From: Halopiger xanaduensis SH-6
GTDB taxonomy: Archaea > Halobacteriota > Halobacteria > Halobacteriales > Natrialbaceae
DNA: 64,000 nucleotides
Assembly (NCBI RefSeq): GCF_000217715.1
Contig: NC_015666.1
Location: 880,270-944,269 of the forward strand
Direction of reading: 5' to 3'
The position numbers were made by a program, and so were the translations under genes. Below, piece after piece: positions 58,372 through 64,000 of the stretch (the stretch's first letter is position 1; each line of letters opens with the position of its first letter). A model generated the notes under the pieces. The model saw only the letters and a program-made list of their open reading frames with translations. It made no database searches and was not told the origin of the DNA.

Positions 58372-58815
58372 CTACTCGAGCAGTTCGATCTCGTCGTCGC
58401 CGTTCGGGACGGCACAGAGGAAGGCTCCGGGCTCGTCGCCCTCGTTGCGGTACCAGTGGACTGCCCCGGCGGGGATCAGTAGGGAGTCGCCGGCTGTAAC
58501 CTCGTACTCCTCGTCCGCAATGCCTACGACGTACTCGCCCTCTAGAACGTACTGCTCGTGCTCGACGTCGTTGGTGTGTTTCGGCACGTCCGCCCCGGGC
58601 TCGAGGACGAACCGGCGGATCGCGAAGTGTGGGGCGCCGTGCTTGTCGCCGATCAGCACGCCCTTCTCGAGGCCGTCCGCCGCGTCGACGGACTCGTATG
58701 AAATGTCGTCGCTGCGCCGGACCAGCGGCTCCGGATCGGCGGCTGTGGACACCGGATCAGGAGCGGTGCCGTCGGCGTCCGTCTCGGGTTCGGGCTCCGA
58801 CGAGGAGTCGGCCAT
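58372..58815 (-). CDS. Cupin domain protein
   Basis: 147 aa. After a 40-residue acidic lead, a single cupin barrel has motif 1 HTNDVEHEQYVLEGEYVVG (two His, one Glu ligand candidates) and motif 2 PAGAVHWYRNEG with a His. Such single cupins bind a metal and act as isomerases, dioxygenases or sensors; nothing decides which. Transcribed toward the iron operon, but separate. Confidence 0.88.
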   Translation of the reverse strand: MADSSSEPEPETDADGTAPDPVSTAADPEPLVRRSDDISYESVDAADGLEKGVLIGDKHGAPHFAIRRFVLEPGADVPKHTNDVEHEQYVLEGEYVVGIADEEYEVTAGDSLLIPAGAVHWYRNEGDEPGAFLCAVPNGDDEIELLE

Positions 58816-58937
58816 ACCCAGCCCTCGGACGCGGCGCTACTAAAGTCCCCTACTTGTCGTTCCAACCGGAACGCGAGCGCCGTAGCTAGTCGGTGTAAAA
58901 TACTGCAGTCAAGTGCCGATACCGTTACGAATCCGCC

Positions 58938-59132
58938 TTACAGGCGCTCGACGTTCGTCGCGCGCGGGCCCTTGGGGGCCTGCTCGATTTCGAACTCGAG
59001 CTCCTGTCCTTCTTCGAGGTCCGGGCCGCCGATGTCTTCCATGTGGAAGAAGACGTCCTCGTCCGCATCCTCAGTTTCGATGAATCCGTAGCCGCCAGTG
59101 TCGTTGAAGAAATCAACGGTTCCTTGCGCCAT
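58938..59132 (-). CDS. Cold-shock domain protein (CspA family)
   Basis: 64 aa, complete cold-shock domain. RNP1-like GGYGFIET (residues 13-20) and RNP2-like DVFFHMED (26-33) are the single-strand nucleic-acid-binding motifs. It binds RNA or single-stranded DNA, limiting secondary structure. Strong TATA element upstream; short gene with codon choice typical of high expression. Confidence 0.95.
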   Translation of the reverse strand: MAQGTVDFFNDTGGYGFIETEDADEDVFFHMEDIGGPDLEEGQELEFEIEQAPKGPRATNVERL

Positions 59133-59158
59133 TGCTTCTAAAGAGAGTGGACGGATAC

Positions 59159-59166
59159 GTATAAAC
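59159..59166 (-). promoter_or_regulatory. TATA box of the cold-shock gene
   Basis: Reads GTTTATAC on the minus strand, 27-34 bases before the ATG, so the transcript should be leaderless or nearly so. Confidence 0.6.
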
Positions 59167-59340
59167 GCTGCGACTCATGGACCGCCGACACACCGGGTGT
59201 CACGGCCGATGTCCTGCCATCTCTGGCTTTCGCTGGGGTTGCAAGTCTCGCCCTCGAGCCAGGCCCTCCCCATTCGCTCGAGATCGGCGAGCGCCCCTCC
59301 GACGGACCCGAACCCAGCCCGCGGGACGCAGGCGAAGTCC

Positions 59341-59348
59341 CTTATATT
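59341..59348 (+). promoter_or_regulatory. TATA box of the Lrp/AsnC regulator gene
   Basis: CTTATATT, 22-29 bases before the ATG; leaderless transcript predicted. Confidence 0.6.
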
Positions 59349-59369
59349 CGCCGGTCGAAACGACGCGGT

Positions 59370-59834
59370 ATGACCGAGTACGAGCTCGACGCGGTCGACC
59401 GGGAGATCCTCTACGCGCTCCAGGAGGAGGCCCGGAACCTCTCGTCCGGCGAGATCGCCGAACGGACCGACGCGTCCTCGAGTACGGTCCGCAAGCGCAT
59501 CCAGCGCCTTGAGTCCGAGGGCGTCATCAAAGGCTACAGCGCCAACATCGACTACACGAAGTCCGGATATCCGATCCGGATGCTGCTCTTCTGTACGGCG
59601 CCGATCCCGGAGCGAGGCGACTATCTCGACGAGGTTCTGGACATCCCCGGCGTCGTCTCGGTCCAGGAACTGGTGACGGGCGAGGAGAACCTCCTCGTGA
59701 CGGCCGTCGTCAAGAACGATCGGGACATCACCCCGATCGCGCAGGAGCTCTCGGACATGGGACTAACGATCACCGACGAGGTGCTCGTGCGCAGCCACGA
59801 GTCGACCTCCTTCGACGAGTTCTCCGCGGAGTAA
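59370..59834 (+). CDS. Lrp/AsnC family transcriptional regulator
   Basis: 154 aa. An N-terminal winged helix-turn-helix (LDAVDREILYALQEEARN, then SGEIAERTDASSSTVRKRIQRLESEGVIKGY) is followed by an alpha-beta RAM domain for ligand binding and oligomerisation. It lies directly upstream of dabB on the same strand, so it is the first candidate regulator of that operon. Ligand is unknown; many relatives sense amino acids. Confidence 0.92.
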   Translation: MTEYELDAVDREILYALQEEARNLSSGEIAERTDASSSTVRKRIQRLESEGVIKGYSANIDYTKSGYPIRMLLFCTAPIPERGDYLDEVLDIPGVVSVQELVTGEENLLVTAVVKNDRDITPIAQELSDMGLTITDEVLVRSHESTSFDEFSAE

Positions 59835-59898
59835 CCGCGCCGTCGCCGGGTTCGGTTCGCTTTTTTATACCGCTATCCGCCGTCCGATTTCGCCGGTA

Positions 59899-59916
59899 AC
59901 GCCGCTTCAGCGGCGT
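59899..59916 (+). terminator. Hairpin downstream of the regulator gene
   Basis: ACGCCGC-TTCA-GCGGCGT, a perfect 7-bp stem with a 4-base loop, 65 bases after the regulator stop. It follows a run of six T (59862-59867). It may end the regulator transcript. Confidence 0.4.
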
Positions 59917-60022
59917 CTCCGTCGTGCCAACGCGACCGACCGTCCGGATCGCCGTCTGATCGGCAGATTGGGTTGCGGCACTTCTTGCGATAGACCATGA
60001 TGTTCTTTCACACGGGATTTGA

Positions 60023-60037
60023 CGAACGATTTGTTCG
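60023..60037. promoter_or_regulatory. Lrp-type palindrome upstream of dabB
   Basis: CGAAC-GATTT-GTTCG, a 15-bp perfect inverted repeat with AT-rich centre, the form bound by many Lrp/AsnC proteins. The last arm continues as GTTCGAAC. It sits just before the TATA-bearing palindrome at 60045. Confidence 0.5.
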
Positions 60038-60044
60038 AACAGCA

Positions 60045-60057
60045 GGTTATAATAACC
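60045..60057. promoter_or_regulatory. TATA-overlapping palindrome of the dab operon
   Basis: GGTTAT-A-ATAACC, a perfect 13-mer palindrome containing TTATAATAA, a good TATA box. Transcription would begin near 60075, after an in-frame ATG at 60061, supporting the dabB start at 60145. A protein bound here would block TBP. Confidence 0.5.
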
Positions 60058-60144
60058 AGGATGTTCAAAGCGGTGGTAGCGACGACCAGACGGATCGATC
60101 CTGCAGCGCAACCGTCCGCGCTGGTCGGAGGTGACACTCGACGC

Positions 60145-61644
60145 ATGACTGACGAACGCTCGATCGACGCCGCACAACTCTCGGAACTGACGACGACGGA
60201 CGATTCGGTCGTCCCGCGGGCGTCGACGCGGCTGGTATGGGCGCTGTTCCTCTGTAGCGTCGGCGTCCTCGCGCTGACGATTCGGCGCGGCGAGCCGTGG
60301 ACCGGCGTCGATTATGTCGTCGTCGACGGACTGACGGCGGTGCTGTGGGTCGTGGTCACCTTCTTCAGCGGCATCGTCCACAGCTACTCCCGGCGCTACA
60401 TGGCGGGCGACCGCGACCTCGAGCGCTTTTTCGCCCGCGTGTTCGCGTTCACGCTCGTCGTGATGGCCCTGACCGCGGCGGACCACGTCGCGCTGTTCGC
60501 GGCGGCGTGGCTCGCGATGGGCCTGCTGATGGCCGGCCTCATCGGCCACGTCCGCGACTGGGAGCAGGCCCGGGCCGCCGGCGCGCTGGCGCGTCGGTAC
60601 TTCGTCGCCAGCAGCGCGGTGCTGGCCGGCAGTCTGGCCGTACTCGCGTGGGAGGCCGGAACGACGTCGATTTCCGGTATCTTCGGCGGCCTCGAGGAGG
60701 TCTCCGCGACGGTCGGCCTCGTCGCCGCCGGCGGGATCGTCCTCGCGGCGCTGATCCAGTCGGCGCTGTTCCCGTTCCACGGGTGGCTGCTGTCCTCGAT
60801 GACGGCGCCGACGCCGGCCTCGGCGCTGATGCACGCGGGGTTCGTCAACGCGGGCGGGGTGCTGCTGACCCGCTTCTCGCCGCTGGTCGCCGACCACCTC
60901 GCGATCATGTCGGCCGTCGTCGTCCTCGGCGCGGTCAGCGCCCTGCTGGGCCAGGCGATGCTGCTCGTCCAGACGGACGTCAAACGCAAGCTCGGCAGCT
61001 CGACGATGGCCCAGATGGGCTTTATGATCCTCCAGTGCGGCCTCGGATTCTTCGCGGCCGCGATCGCCCACCTCGTGCTGCACGGCTTCTACAAGGCCTA
61101 CCTGTTCCTCTCGTCGGGGGCCGCCGTCGAGGAGGCGGCGCCGAAGTCGACGGCCAAACACGCCGGCCACACCGAATTCGGCTTCTCGAGCGCCCTCCTC
61201 AGTCTGGCGACGGCCGTCGGCGGCGGCGTGCTCTTCGGCGCCCTCACCGGGAAAGCGACGGGCCTGTCGTTCGACAGCGGGACGATCCTGACGCTCGTCG
61301 TGGTCCTGACGACGCTGACCGCGGCGCGGGACATCCTCAACCGGACGACGCTGCCCCGGTCGGTCCGGTTCGTCAGTGTCCCGCTGGTCGTCCTCACCGC
61401 GATCGGCGGCTACGCCCTGCTGTACAACGCGATCTCGGCGGTGGTTCCCTCGGCGATGACCCACGCTTCGACCGACGTGACGATCGCCCACGGGCTCGTC
61501 GTCGCCCTGTTCGTCGGCGCGTACGTCGCGACGGAACTCGGGTGGCACCGCTCGAGCGAGCGCCTCTACGTCTCGCTACTGAACCTCTCGCAGCCGGATT
61601 CGTCGACCGTTCTTACGAACAAGGAGGAGTACAAAGATGTCTAA
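60145..61644 (+). CDS. dabB: DabB-like proton-conducting membrane subunit (NuoL/MrpA family)
   Basis: 499 aa, about 12-13 membrane helices with complex-I antiporter motifs: FFSGIVHSYSRRYM, SALFPFHGWLLSSMTAPTPASALMHAGFVNAGG, KRKLGSSTMAQMGFM and HGFYKAYLFLSSG. It is followed by a DUF2309 gene with overlapping coding (ATGTCTAA), so it is the DabB partner. The DAB pair takes up inorganic carbon by converting CO2 to bicarbonate coupled to cation flow. The start is supported by a leader with GGAGGTGA; a longer frame would begin upstream of the predicted transcript start. Confidence 0.92.
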   Translation: MTDERSIDAAQLSELTTTDDSVVPRASTRLVWALFLCSVGVLALTIRRGEPWTGVDYVVVDGLTAVLWVVVTFFSGIVHSYSRRYMAGDRDLERFFARVFAFTLVVMALTAADHVALFAAAWLAMGLLMAGLIGHVRDWEQARAAGALARRYFVASSAVLAGSLAVLAWEAGTTSISGIFGGLEEVSATVGLVAAGGIVLAALIQSALFPFHGWLLSSMTAPTPASALMHAGFVNAGGVLLTRFSPLVADHLAIMSAVVVLGAVSALLGQAMLLVQTDVKRKLGSSTMAQMGFMILQCGLGFFAAAIAHLVLHGFYKAYLFLSSGAAVEEAAPKSTAKHAGHTEFGFSSALLSLATAVGGGVLFGALTGKATGLSFDSGTILTLVVVLTTLTAARDILNRTTLPRSVRFVSVPLVVLTAIGGYALLYNAISAVVPSAMTHASTDVTIAHGLVVALFVGAYVATELGWHRSSERLYVSLLNLSQPDSSTVLTNKEEYKDV

Positions 61645-64000
61645 GCCGACGGCCCAGTCCGAACTCGAACCGGAAGCCGAACAGACGCCACAGCAATCGC
61701 AGCAACCCGATCAGGCGGCGGACCGCCCCGAGACCGGCACCGACGCCGATCGGGATCCCCTCGCCGCGACGATCGAGCGCGCGGCCGAGCGGGTCGGCTC
61801 CGTCTGGCCGCTGTACTCGTTCGTCACGGCCAATCCTCTCTCGGGGTTCGAGGACCGGCCGTTCCACCGGGCCGTCGACGAGGCCGAGTCCCTGTTCGGC
61901 GGCCGTGGGTACCCGCACCCCGACGTCTTCCGGAAGGCCCGGGAGCGCGGCCAGATCGATTCCGACGTGCTCGAGGACGAACTCGAGGCCCGCGGCATCG
62001 ATCGCGACCCCGAAACGCTCCTCGAGGAGATGGCCGAGGCCGACGCGGCGCGCGACGCGGACGCCGACGACGCGACCGAGACCGTCGACCGCGTGCTTTC
62101 GAAGTGGCTCGCGGCCTTCCTCGACGAGGGGCAGGCCAAGTGGCCGATGCCGAACCGCGAGGAGGGGTTCTACGCCGCCTGGCGCTCGGTCGCGCCCTAC
62201 GACGGCGACGTGCCGGGCTGCGACGATCCCGGCGACCTCCCGGAGACGGCGACCGAGGCGCTCGAGTCGGTCCTCGGCGACTATCCCGAAGACCGGTGGA
62301 CCGACATCGCCGAGCACCACTTCGCCGCGCTGCCGGGCTGGACCGGCTTCATCAAGCAGCGCGTCGACGACGAAACCGACCCCTGGCAGGCCGAGTATCC
62401 GATCACGCTACGTGACTACCTCGCGGTGCGGCTGACGCTCGCGGACCTGCTGGACGCGCCGATCGAGCCTGCGAACGACGAGCGCGGTGCCGACGCCGGC
62501 GACGGAGCGGACGACAGCGAGGAGGTGCTCCCGATCCCTGAAATCTGGCTGACCGCCTGGGAGAAGAGCTACCGCGAGCGCCTGCTCGAGCAGATCGACG
62601 GCTCGGTGACCGATCCCGCCGACGCGGACAAGTCGTCGCGGCCGGCCGCCCAGCTGGTGTTCTGCATCGACACGCGCTCGGAGATCATCCGCCGCCACAT
62701 CGAGGACCAGGGGTCCTACGAGACCCACGGCTACGCCGGCTTCTTCGGCGTGCCGATGCGGTACCGCGGCTACGACGCGAAAGCCGACGTCGACGCCTGT
62801 CCGCCGATCGTCGACGCCGAGCACCGCGTGGTCGACCGGCCCGACGACCCGGAGACGACGGCGAAACGCGACCGCTGGAAGGGGCTCGCGACGGCGACCC
62901 GGAAACACTTCAAGCGGCTCAAGGCCAACGCCGTCGCCGCGTTCCCGTTCGTCGAGGGCGGCGGCGCCGCCTACGGCTCGGCGATGGCCGCGCGGACGCT
63001 CGCCCCCTCGGCGATCGCCTCGCTCGAGAGCGCCGTCGCGGACCGCGTCCCGAGCCGGCACGAGTTCTGTTCGCCCGCGATCGACTACGACGACCACGAC
63101 GACCACAGCCACGCCGACCACGACCTCCCGCAAGGGATGAGCCTCGAGCAGAAGGTCGGGTACGCGGAGAACGCCTTCGCGCTCATGGGCTGGACGGAGT
63201 TCGCCCGCCTGGTCGTCTTCGCCGGCCATGCCAGCGAGACGACGAATAACCCGTTCGACTCGAGTCTCGACTGCGGGGCCTGTGCCGGCAACCCCGGCGG
63301 CCCGAACGCCCGCGTGCTCGCAACAATCTGCAACGACCCGGACGTGCAGGCCGAACTCCGCGAACGCGGGTTCCACATCCCCGACGACACGGTCTTCCTC
63401 GCCGGCGAGCACAACACGACGACCGACGAGATCACCCTGTTCGACGGCGCGGTCCCCGAGAGCCACCGCGAGGATCTCGAGCAGCTGCGCGCCGACCTCG
63501 AGCGCGCACAGGCCGGCGCGGCGGCCGAGCGCCTCGAGTCGATGACCGACGAGACCGACGTCGACCCCGAGGAGGCCGTCGCGGAAGTCGAGCGCAAGGC
63601 CGCCGACTGGGCCGAAACCCGCCCCGAGTGGGGGCTGGCCGGCAACGCCTCCTTCGTCATCGGCCCGCGCGAGCTGACCGACGACGAGAACCTGGACGGC
63701 CGCGCGTTCCTCCACTCCTACGACTGGACGACCGACCCCGAGGGCGACGCGCTCGAGGCGATCATGACCGGCCCGCTGGTGGTCACCCAGTGGATCAACA
63801 ACCAGTACTACTTCGCGACGGTGGACAACGGCGTCTACGGCAGCGGCTCGAAGGTCACGCAGAACGCGCTCGGAAACGTCGGCGTCGTGCAGGGCAACGG
63901 CGGCGACCTGATGACCGGCCTCCCGCTTCAGTCGCTGCAACTCTCCGACGACGAGTCGTACCACCAGCCGCTCCGCCTGACGGCGGTCATCCACGCGCCC
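61637..64000 (+). CDS. dabA: DabA (DUF2309) carbonic-anhydrase-like subunit, truncated by the window end
   Basis: 788 residues seen, no stop before the edge. Zinc-site residues fit DabA: Cys343 and Asp345 in FCIDTRSE, His531 in FAGHASETTNN, Cys546 in SLDCGACAGN; the His-Cys spacing of 15 equals that in the studied bacterial protein. An N-terminal acidic/Gln-rich lead, LYSFVTANPLSGFEDRPF and a His/Asp loop (DDHDDHSHADHD) are visible. It overlaps dabB by 8 bases, so translation is coupled. It should form a membrane-associated complex with DabB. Confidence 0.93.
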   Translation, partial: MSKPTAQSELEPEAEQTPQQSQQPDQAADRPETGTDADRDPLAATIERAAERVGSVWPLYSFVTANPLSGFEDRPFHRAVDEAESLFGGRGYPHPDVFRKARERGQIDSDVLEDELEARGIDRDPETLLEEMAEADAARDADADDATETVDRVLSKWLAAFLDEGQAKWPMPNREEGFYAAWRSVAPYDGDVPGCDDPGDLPETATEALESVLGDYPEDRWTDIAEHHFAALPGWTGFIKQRVDDETDPWQAEYPITLRDYLAVRLTLADLLDAPIEPANDERGADAGDGADDSEEVLPIPEIWLTAWEKSYRERLLEQIDGSVTDPADADKSSRPAAQLVFCIDTRSEIIRRHIEDQGSYETHGYAGFFGVPMRYRGYDAKADVDACPPIVDAEHRVVDRPDDPETTAKRDRWKGLATATRKHFKRLKANAVAAFPFVEGGGAAYGSAMAARTLAPSAIASLESAVADRVPSRHEFCSPAIDYDDHDDHSHADHDLPQGMSLEQKVGYAENAFALMGWTEFARLVVFAGHASETTNNPFDSSLDCGACAGNPGGPNARVLATICNDPDVQAELRERGFHIPDDTVFLAGEHNTTTDEITLFDGAVPESHREDLEQLRADLERAQAGAAAERLESMTDETDVDPEEAVAEVERKAADWAETRPEWGLAGNASFVIGPRELTDDENLDGRAFLHSYDWTTDPEGDALEAIMTGPLVVTQWINNQYYFATVDNGVYGSGSKVTQNALGNVGVVQGNGGDLMTGLPLQSLQLSDDESYHQPLRLTAVIHAP

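Larger units (their letters stand above)
59835..60144. other. Intergenic region between the regulator and dabB
   Basis: 310 bases: a T-rich end signal after the regulator (CTTTTTTATA at 59861), a hairpin, two palindromes, a TATA element and a leader with Shine-Dalgarno sequence GGAGGTGA (60127-60134) before dabB. No gene is supported. Confidence 0.6.

Noticed and set aside
60061-60144. Upstream ATG as dabB start
   Set aside because: It lies before the predicted transcription start and lacks a good ribosome site; the ATG at 60145 follows GGAGGTGA.
59770-61548. 592-codon antisense frame over dabB
   Set aside because: Arg/Asp/Gln-rich and without features; shadow of dabB codon bias.
62408-63994. 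528-codon antisense frame over dabA
   Set aside because: Val/Arg/Gly-rich shadow; the plus-strand frame has the zinc-site motifs and overlaps dabB as an operon partner.

Overview
The window is from the chromosome of an extremely halophilic archaeon (class Halobacteria). Base composition is GC-rich. The proteins are strongly acidic. The information-processing genes are archaeal: an Orc1/Cdc6 protein, MCM, a TFB paralogue, a thermosome, the Rio1 kinase and a Dim2/Pno1-like KH protein. Exported proteins carry twin-arginine plus lipobox signals, and promoters are TATA-type with short or absent leaders. Bacterial-type uvrB, uvrC and NAD-dependent ligA are present, as is usual in this group. Genus cannot be fixed from the sequence alone.

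Layout. 0-9.4 kb: MOSC protein, an acidic hypothetical, a DUF368 membrane protein, a helix-hairpin-helix MutS-type ATPase, a DUF1059 protein, a Gfo/Idh/MocA oxidoreductase, a divergent chaperonin paralogue and a formamidase/acetamidase. 9.6-15.4 kb: an Orc/Cdc6 protein, two DUF2267 paralogues, a coiled-coil protein, a Tat-exported DUF4397 protein and UvrB. 15.4-24.8 kb: lipoproteins, a 10-TM metal-exporter-type permease, a GNAT enzyme, a SUI1 factor, UvrC, and an ABC-2 exporter ATPase/permease pair. 24.9-31 kb: LigA, then methanethiol oxidase between two 2Fe-2S ferredoxins, and an NhaC antiporter. 31-38.5 kb: Rio1, a 5'-nucleotidase, TrpS, a small phosphoesterase, the KH protein and the main thermosome. 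38.9-47 kb: an alanine-dehydrogenase-like enzyme, a sugar transporter, a DUF2071 protein, a TFB paralogue, MCM and a DUF502 protein. 47-52 kb: an aldo/keto reductase, tRNA-Pro(UGG) with a decayed copy beside it, a BofA-like protein and a Ski2-like helicase. 52-58.9 kb: a transducer, a siderophore/iron ABC importer with two iron-box palindromes, and a cupin. 58.9-64 kb: a cold-shock protein, an Lrp/AsnC regulator and a dabB-dabA inorganic-carbon uptake operon. dabA runs off the right edge.

How the genes work together. Replication and repair genes (orc, mcm, ligA, uvrB, uvrC, mutS-like) and translation or ribosome-maturation genes (rio1, KH protein, trpS, SUI1, tRNA-Pro) are interspersed with nutrient systems. 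These include iron uptake with its own operator sites, sulfur-volatile oxidation coupled by position to ferredoxins, and energy-coupled CO2/bicarbonate uptake likely controlled by the neighbouring Lrp-type regulator.

The most notable direct observations are a perfect, in-frame 114-bp tandem duplication in the 3' end of trpS, the ferredoxin-methanethiol oxidase-ferredoxin cluster, the palindromes upstream of dabB, the paired iron boxes, and the tRNA-Pro remnant. I found no insertion sequence, CRISPR array or rRNA. I did not find a clearly novel multi-gene defence-type system; the best candidates for undescribed biology are the ferredoxin-flanked oxidase and the divergent chaperonin.
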